Source: Candidatus Stahliibacteriota bacterium CG08_land_8_20_14_0_20_40_26
GTDB lineage: Bacteria > Hydrothermota > UBA3073
DNA: 10,168 nucleotides
Assembly (NCBI GenBank): GCA_002774315.1
Contig: PEYP01000154.1
Coordinates: 1-10,168 of the forward strand
Direction: 5' to 3'
The translations under genes were made by a program, and so were the position numbers. The notes under the pieces are model-generated. The model saw only the letters and a list, made by a program, of their open reading frames with translations. It was not told where the DNA came from and ran no database searches. Of this stretch, positions 5,296 to 10,168 are shown piece after piece. How positions within the stretch are numbered: position 1 is the first letter of the stretch; the number at the start of each line of letters is the position of its first letter.

Positions 5296-5685
5296 ATGAA
5301 AAAAATTGTTTCGGTCATAATTATAATAATCGGGGTGTTATCCATCTTATTGCTTATCTCTTCCATAGATAAAATACGAGAGGAACTGATAGCAAGAGAA
5401 CCCCGGAAGATAAGGGTGGTGGTTTTAAATGGTACATCCATTGATGGTCTTGCAAGCAGGACAGCTAATTTCTTACGGGAAAATGGCTGCGATATACTTC
5501 AAACAGGAGATGCAACATCCCTGCACAAAAATACCGTAATCCTTGATAGAAGTAGCAGAAAATTGAGAAAAGCAAGACGCATTCGTTATCTACTTCGAGT
5601 GGGTGAAATGGCATACGAAGCTGACCCTGCACACATTATTGAAGTTACAGTGATTTTAGGAGAAGATTATAAGTCTAAACAGTGA
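5296..5685 (+). CDS. Membrane-anchored LytR_C-domain protein
   Basis: The 129-residue protein starts with a single hydrophobic segment (about residues 4-22) preceded by two lysines, predicting an N-terminal membrane anchor with the rest outside. Residues 38-125 match the LytR C-terminal domain: IRVVVLNGTSIDGLASRTANFL, a central glycine/aspartate turn, TVILDRS at 80-86, KARRIRYLLRVG at 92-103, and the terminal EVTVILGEDY at 116-125. This domain usually sits at the C-terminus of LytR-CpsA-Psr ligases, which attach polymers to peptidoglycan; here the ligase domain is absent and the domain stands alone. Its molecular role is not established; peptidoglycan or polymer binding is a reasonable guess. 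The stop overlaps the rsfS start in GTGA, so the two are probably translated from one message. Confidence 0.82.
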   Translation: MKKIVSVIIIIIGVLSILLLISSIDKIREELIAREPRKIRVVVLNGTSIDGLASRTANFLRENGCDILQTGDATSLHKNTVILDRSSRKLRKARRIRYLLRVGEMAYEADPAHIIEVTVILGEDYKSKQ

Positions 5686-6026
5686 GACCTAAGAATTTAT
5701 CAAAACACATAATAAAAATTCTTTCTGAAAAGAAGGCAGAAGATATTCTGCTCATAGACGTCCGGCGCGTGTTATCCCCTTATATCTCGTATTTTGTTAT
5801 TGCTACTGCGACCTCTGAAACCCATTCTCGAGCGCTTATAGATGAAATTAAACAAAAGTTAAAGAAGAAGGGAATAAAGACGTCCCACATAGAGGGTTAT
5901 CTATATGGGCACTGGATACTTATGGATTATATTGATGTTGTAGTTCATATATTTCTGCCTGAGGAAAGAAAGTATTACGGCCTCGAAGACTTGTGGGGAG
6001 ATATGCCAACTTATAGATTTAGTTGA
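5682..6026 (+). CDS. rsfS: Ribosome silencing factor RsfS (YbeB/Iojap family)
   Basis: RsfS binds ribosomal protein uL14 on the 50S subunit and blocks joining with the 30S subunit, lowering translation during starvation. The 114-residue protein shows the family landmarks in order: the early LSEKKAEDILLIDV segment, YISYFVIATATSETHSRALIDEIKQKL, HIEGYLYGHWILMDYIDVVVHIFLPEERKYYGLEDLWGD at about 70-108, and an aromatic C-terminus. Length is typical. The start is a GTG at 5682 within GTGA, overlapping the preceding stop by four bases; TAGGAGAA at 5657-5664 is too far away for a normal ribosome site, so translational coupling is likely. Pairing of a LytR_C or LytR gene with rsfS is known from other bacteria (from memory). 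Confidence 0.95.
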   Translation: MRPKNLSKHIIKILSEKKAEDILLIDVRRVLSPYISYFVIATATSETHSRALIDEIKQKLKKKGIKTSHIEGYLYGHWILMDYIDVVVHIFLPEERKYYGLEDLWGDMPTYRFS

Positions 6027-6087
6027 AATATTTTGATTATTTACCAACCCTCGAGGTTCCCCTTTTTGTCTGCATAATTGCTTCTGT

Positions 6088-9000
6088 ATGCACAGTCCAG
6101 AAAAAATAGTATTAAGATTGAAAAGAGATATCTTTTTGGTATCACTACTTGAAAATCTCATACTTCCTCTTCTGGGATTCTCTATATTTGCTATACTTGA
6201 CAAGCTCTTTATTCTCCCCGGGTTCATACGGGTTATGTGGGTAATAATAATCACTTCAGGTTCCGTTGTTTTTTTTGTCTGGAACATTGTAAGAATCCCC
6301 GGAAAATCAGAAATCGCATGGAAACTGGAAAAACTTCATCCCGAACTACAAGGAAGACTTGCAACGGTTATAGATTACGACAGTTCAAAGGAGTATTTAG
6401 GATACTCACTGGAACTACTTAAAAAAACAGAAGAGGATACTTTGAAGATTCTTAAGAGTGTCAATTTATCCCAGCTGTTTATAAAGAGATTTTACATTGG
6501 TATATCTTCTTTTCTGGTTCTTGCTTTATTTATTACATTTGGAATAGACAGACATACACTCCTTCGCTTTATACATCCTGTAGCTCCTTGTTTTGCACTC
6601 GGTATCCTTGTTAACCCGAACAGGACAGAGATTGGTGGATATTCGGATATCTATATAATACCGGAGCAAATAACTCCGAGGGTGGTCTGGCTTGTAATGA
6701 ATAATTCAATGATAAAAAGAATTCCAAAACCAAAAAATTCAAATATGTTTCACTACCGAATTGAGCATTTGCGGGAGTCTGTACGAGTGTATGCATTTCT
6801 TTCTGATGTGAAGACAGAAGAAAAAATGATAGAAGTTTTAATTCCTCCGATGCTTAAAGACTGGATATATGAGTATACATATCCGCTCTATACAGGACTT
6901 CTTCCATATGTCCAGAATAGGGGTGATATATATGGTTTAACAGGCACATCTGTGAAATTCAGGGGAGAGTCCAATGTTCCCCTTGAAAAGGTTATCCTTA
7001 TTAATAAAAATAGAGATTCAATATCTGTTATTCCTGAGGAAAAATTTTTTGAAACTAACTTAACAATAACAAATTCTGACACTTTGGATGTTACACTTAG
7101 TGGTATATCAGGACTTCTATCAAAAGACGAGAAAATAGTAATCAATGCATACCCAGATGACCACCCAACAATAGATATACTCTCTCCTCCGCAGTTCATT
7201 GATATACCAAGAGAGATGGAGATTGAAATAAGATACAGATTTACCGATGACTTTGGTGTAAAAAAGGTGCTTTTGATAACCATATTCAGAGGAGATACAC
7301 TAAATAAGAAAATAGCAGAGTTTACTCCGCCACCTGTTGATTCTTTTGTAGATTTTCAGTGGGATTTTTCTGATGTTGTAATACTGCCAGGTGATACTCT
7401 TTTTTATTCTCTTACCGTATATGACAATGATACATTTAAAGGACCGAAGGCTGCCAGCACTCCGTTATACAGAATACGCTTTCCACTTCTCGATGAGTTA
7501 TATAAGGAGATCGCTTCAAGAACCGACGAGGTATCAAGTAGTATGGAATTAGTTCTTGAAAGACTTGATAATCTGCAAAAGAGAATTGAGGTGCTCACAA
7601 AAAAAGACGCAATATCTGCAAGAGACAGGGAAACAATTGAAAACCTTCTATTGGAGCACGCAGAACTTGAGGAGAAGCTTGCTGAGGTAGCAAGAAAGAC
7701 AGAGGAACTTATCAGTAAGATGGAAAACACGATATTTCTGGATGAAGAAGCACTTGAGAAGATGAGAACGATAGAAGAACTGATGAGAGAACTTGAAACA
7801 GAAGATGTAAAGAGAGCAAGAGAGAACCTGCAGGAGACACTACAAAAGAATCCTGAACTCTTGAAGGAGGCATTGAAAAACTTCAACATTACAGAATGCG
7901 AATTTAAAAGAAGGCTTGAATATACCATTGATTTCCTACAAAGACTTAGGAACGGACAGGAATTACAGAATATAGTGGATAAACTCGAAGAGATAAAGCA
8001 GAGGCAGGATGACCTGAGAGATGCAATTGAGGAGGGCATAACCCCTGAACAACTTGCATCTGATGAGAGCCTGCTGAAAGAAGAGATGCAGGACCTGACA
8101 CAATCTTTGAAGGAACTTTCTGAGAAGATAGAGGAAATAAGTAGTGAGCTGTTTAAAGAGGCAAAGAACGCAGACAACATCACAAATTCTATGGAGGATG
8201 CCATGGTAAGTATGCAGACGGGGAAGATTTCATCTTCCCTTATGGATAAGATTTCAAGCGATCTTTCTACACTTTCTCAGAATTTGCGGTCTCTTCAAAA
8301 TATGATGATGGGCGGATTTTCAGAAGAGATAAAGAGGAATTTAAGGAAGAAACAACTGGCAAGTATCGCACTTTCCTTTGAACAAGAGAGTATTTTAAAA
8401 GAGACAAATGCGCTGGAATTCGCCGAAAGAGAGAACGCACTATCTGAGGGAATTTCGGCTTTTAGGGATGACCTGTCCTCTTTTCTCTCATCCATCCTGG
8501 GCGATAAAGGAGAAGGAACAACTGTATTACTTGAAGCTGCTCTAAAAGAGACAAAAAAGGCAAGTGAGCAGGCAAGACACGGTGATAGGAAGGAGGCAAT
8601 CCAATCAGGCAAACATGTTATGGAGTTTCTAAACGATGTAACTTTTGAACTGTTTGCCCTTGAAGATGGTATGAAAGGAATGACTGGAGGAATACCATCT
8701 TTGGCTCATTTGTTTCAAAATCTTGCGAAGATTGCACAAACACAAATTGGACTAAATCAACTTGCACAGACTCTCTTTCCCATAAGTGCCGGGGGACAAA
8801 ATATTGAGTCTGAGCTGGCAGAGATTGCAAGAAAACAGGCAGAACTTGCCAGTTCGTTGAAGGAAATAGCCGAAGGATTAGAAGGCAGGGTGCTCGGAGA
8901 CCTTGAAGGAATAGCAAACGAGATGGAGTCTCTTGCATCGGATATTGAAAAATATGGCATAAGCGAGGAAATCTTAAAAAGACAGACAAGACTTTTGAAA

Positions 9001-9225
9001 TATCTCCTTACTGCTCAAAAATCTATGTACAAAGAGAGGGAAAGTGTGCGCAGGATTTCAAAACCTGGTAAGGAATTTTTAGATATCGCAGCACCTGATA
9101 ATCTTGTGTTGGAGACAAAAAGGGGTATAAATCAAAAGGATATATTGGAGGCGCTAAGGAAGCAGTATCCAAAGGAATACGAAAGACTGATAAGGGCATA
9201 TTTCAGATCACTGGCAACAGAATAA
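6088..9225 (+). CDS. Large DUF4175-like membrane protein with Ig-like region and long coiled coils
   Basis: This 1045-residue protein is of unknown function. Three hydrophobic segments lie near the N-terminus (about 17-39, 46-68, 135-153). Between the second and third is a soluble stretch with EIAWKLEKLHPELQGRLATVI (75-95), resembling the signature of DUF4175 proteins ('...HPEL.drL..'). Residues about 160-460 are beta-rich with proline- and glycine-bounded strands (for example EYTYPLYTGLLPYV, FRGESNVPLEKVIL), suggesting Ig-like or carbohydrate-binding-like domains. About 465-1000 is mostly charged, heptad-patterned helix, with a recurring L-x-E-[IV]-A/K-R-K/Q motif near 532, 635 and 910. The last part, ILEALRKQYPKEYERLIRAYFRSLA, resembles the terminal segment I associate with this family. 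The architecture implies a membrane-anchored filament or scaffold. No Shine-Dalgarno is present; CATAAT at 6073-6078 is a weak -10 candidate. The peptidase gene follows after one base. Confidence 0.72.
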   Translation: MHSPEKIVLRLKRDIFLVSLLENLILPLLGFSIFAILDKLFILPGFIRVMWVIIITSGSVVFFVWNIVRIPGKSEIAWKLEKLHPELQGRLATVIDYDSSKEYLGYSLELLKKTEEDTLKILKSVNLSQLFIKRFYIGISSFLVLALFITFGIDRHTLLRFIHPVAPCFALGILVNPNRTEIGGYSDIYIIPEQITPRVVWLVMNNSMIKRIPKPKNSNMFHYRIEHLRESVRVYAFLSDVKTEEKMIEVLIPPMLKDWIYEYTYPLYTGLLPYVQNRGDIYGLTGTSVKFRGESNVPLEKVILINKNRDSISVIPEEKFFETNLTITNSDTLDVTLSGISGLLSKDEKIVINAYPDDHPTIDILSPPQFIDIPREMEIEIRYRFTDDFGVKKVLLITIFRGDTLNKKIAEFTPPPVDSFVDFQWDFSDVVILPGDTLFYSLTVYDNDTFKGPKAASTPLYRIRFPLLDELYKEIASRTDEVSSSMELVLERLDNLQKRIEVLTKKDAISARDRETIENLLLEHAELEEKLAEVARKTEELISKMENTIFLDEEALEKMRTIEELMRELETEDVKRARENLQETLQKNPELLKEALKNFNITECEFKRRLEYTIDFLQRLRNGQELQNIVDKLEEIKQRQDDLRDAIEEGITPEQLASDESLLKEEMQDLTQSLKELSEKIEEISSELFKEAKNADNITNSMEDAMVSMQTGKISSSLMDKISSDLSTLSQNLRSLQNMMMGGFSEEIKRNLRKKQLASIALSFEQESILKETNALEFAERENALSEGISAFRDDLSSFLSSILGDKGEGTTVLLEAALKETKKASEQARHGDRKEAIQSGKHVMEFLNDVTFELFALEDGMKGMTGGIPSLAHLFQNLAKIAQTQIGLNQLAQTLFPISAGGQNIESELAEIARKQAELASSLKEIAEGLEGRVLGDLEGIANEMESLASDIEKYGISEEILKRQTRLLKYLLTAQKSMYKERESVRRISKPGKEFLDIAAPDNLVLETKRGINQKDILEALRKQYPKEYERLIRAYFRSLATE

Positions 9226-9226
9226 T

Positions 9227-10084
9227 ATGCTATTTTTGTCTATTTTATTTCTTGCAGTTCAAACCTCTGGTGACGTCTACATAAAGTATGATGAAATAGA
9301 TAGCGGTCTCGCAATGGAGATACTTGAGATTGTACAAGACGCACTTCCCGAAATTTCTGCTTTCATTGGGCATACCTATAAAAGAAATATTCATATAAAA
9401 CTTGTATCGGATGCAGAAGAGTTTCAGAATTTAACAAAGGCGGGTTTTCCTGATTGGGGGGTTGGCTTTGCTGATGCAGAAAATAGCCTCATAATTTTAT
9501 GTTCTCCGAGGGTTATAAAAAAGGATATAGATGTAAAAAGCATAACGAAACACGAACTTGCTCATATTGTTCTTGGTGAAGCTGTGGATGGAAAGAGAAT
9601 ACCCAGATGGTTTAATGAAGGAATTGCGATGTACTGCTCACAAGAATGGAGATTCGGTAGAGAGAAAGTTCTTGCAATTGCAAACTTCACAAATTCGCTT
9701 ATATCGCTATCTTCTATAGAATATAGATTTCCATCGGATAAGAAAAGAGCTGAGATTGCTTATACTGAGAGTTTCTCTGCTATTTCATATATTATAAAAA
9801 ACTTTGATAGAGAGGCATTGAGGGACATTCTGAAGAATTTAAAAGAAGAGGATTTTGATGAAGCTATGTTCTCTGCACTTGGTGTAACCCACAAGGAGTT
9901 CGCGAGGGAATGGGAGGAATGGGTTACGAAAACATATAATTGGACTTACTTTCTATCTTCTAATGCTTTCTTATGGGTGATAATTCTTATAGTGTTTTTA
10001 GTAGCGGGTATAATATCTATAAGGGGTAGGAAGAATAAATTAAAAGAGCTTGACAAGGATACAGATTTGACTTTTTTGACTTGA
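9227..10084 (+). CDS. Membrane-anchored HExxH metallopeptidase, peptidase MA-like gluzincin
   Basis: The 285-residue protein carries HELAH at 109-113 (zinc ligands His109 and His113, catalytic Glu110) and, 17 residues later, the third-ligand glutamate in RWFNEGIAMY (Glu131), the gluzincin layout of peptidase MA-like proteins. A short hydrophobic N-terminus without positive residues (2-12) may be a weak signal sequence. A strong hydrophobic segment near the end (about 243-263, AFLWVIILIVFLVAGIISI) followed by RGRKNK predicts a C-terminal anchor with the catalytic domain outside the membrane and a short cytoplasmic tail. Substrate is unknown. The start lies one base after the stop of the 1045-residue protein, so the pair is surely co-transcribed. 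The ATG lacks a Shine-Dalgarno, consistent with re-initiation. The envelope location of both products suggests that the peptidase acts on, or is organised by, its neighbour (inference). Confidence 0.83.
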   Translation: MLFLSILFLAVQTSGDVYIKYDEIDSGLAMEILEIVQDALPEISAFIGHTYKRNIHIKLVSDAEEFQNLTKAGFPDWGVGFADAENSLIILCSPRVIKKDIDVKSITKHELAHIVLGEAVDGKRIPRWFNEGIAMYCSQEWRFGREKVLAIANFTNSLISLSSIEYRFPSDKKRAEIAYTESFSAISYIIKNFDREALRDILKNLKEEDFDEAMFSALGVTHKEFAREWEEWVTKTYNWTYFLSSNAFLWVIILIVFLVAGIISIRGRKNKLKELDKDTDLTFLT

Positions 10085-10110
10085 TTTTTGCATTTTGGTA
10101 CTGTCAAAAA
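10073..10110 (+). promoter_or_regulatory. Promoter-like site inside an inverted repeat
   Basis: TTGACT (10076-10081), a 17-base spacer and TACTGT (10099-10104) form a moderate sigma-70-like promoter overlapping the peptidase stop. The same DNA carries an 8-bp inverted repeat, TTTTTGAC (10073-10080) and GTCAAAAA (10103-10110), so the arms cover the -35 and -10 boxes. This could be an operator or coincidence in AT-rich DNA. An ATG at 10115 follows 10 bases after the -10 box, as at queH, but the frame beyond runs into the palindromic repeat and off the window. Confidence 0.35.
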
Positions 10111-10139
10111 TAATATGAAAGGATATGAAAGAAACCACA

Positions 10140-10159
10140 CCTGCCTACCGTCAGGCAGG
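10140..10159. repeat. Near-perfect copy of the 20-base CCTGCCTG palindrome
   Basis: CCTGCCTACCGTCAGGCAGG differs from the perfect copy at 962-981 in two central positions, leaving a stem of CCTGCCT/AGGCAGG with a short loop. The outer bases are preserved while the centre has changed, as expected if a hairpin stem rather than a coding sequence is maintained. Confidence 0.8.
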
Positions 10160-10168
10160 GAGGACACA

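Noticed and set aside
7404..8204. 266-residue minus-strand open frame inside the large protein gene
   Set aside because: It is a serine/leucine-rich shadow of the glutamate/lysine-rich coiled coil on the other strand, a common artefact; the + strand frame is long, intact and has family-like features.
10115..10168. Possible small or partial gene starting at an ATG after the last promoter-like site
   Set aside because: The frame is only 18 codons in the window and reads straight through a palindromic repeat, so its coding status cannot be supported.

Overview
The window is AT-rich bacterial DNA with every recognisable gene on the + strand. It holds nine protein-coding genes, all apparently intact, separated by short non-coding gaps that are unusually rich in repeats and hairpins. 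The gene set (MurA, a GlmU-type uridylyltransferase, a LytR_C-domain protein, MEP-pathway IspG, RsfS, QueH) marks a peptidoglycan-making, probably anaerobic bacterium. Near-absence of Shine-Dalgarno sequences, intergenic palindromes and a DUF4175-like giant membrane protein suggest a deep-branching, uncultured candidate-phylum lineage (WOR-3/Stahlbacteria-like is my guess, low confidence, from memory of similar sequences).

Layout. 1-422 is non-coding: a run of hairpins and palindromes, a terminator-like hairpin with a competing structure, then a near-consensus sigma-70 promoter only 10 bases from the queH ATG. 423-950 is queH (tRNA queuosine, last step). 951-1124 carries a perfect 20-base palindrome and small direct repeats. 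1125-3463 is murA (first committed step of peptidoglycan synthesis) followed 29 bases later by ispG (MEP isoprenoid pathway), with a promoter embedded between them. 3464-3677 is an AT-rich imperfect inverted repeat. 3678-4034 is panD (beta-alanine for pantothenate/CoA). 4172-5092 encodes a GlmU homologue that has the whole uridylyltransferase domain but stops after the first turns of the left-handed beta-helix, so it lacks the acetyltransferase active site. 5093-5295 opens with an 11-unit heptanucleotide tandem repeat. 5296-6026 holds a stand-alone membrane-anchored LytR_C protein overlapping rsfS (ribosome silencing factor). 6088-10084 is a two-gene unit: a 1045-residue DUF4175-like membrane protein with long coiled coils, and, one base later, a membrane-anchored HExxH metallopeptidase of the peptidase MA type. 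The last 84 bases hold a promoter-like inverted repeat and another copy of the 20-base palindrome.

How they fit together. Most genes serve envelope building (UDP-GlcNAc by GlmU, its enolpyruvyl transfer by MurA, isoprenoid precursors for the lipid carrier by IspG, LytR_C at the membrane). The DUF4175-like/peptidase pair is the least understood part and the best candidate for an undescribed envelope system. I saw no transposase gene, tRNA, rRNA, CRISPR array or minus-strand gene.
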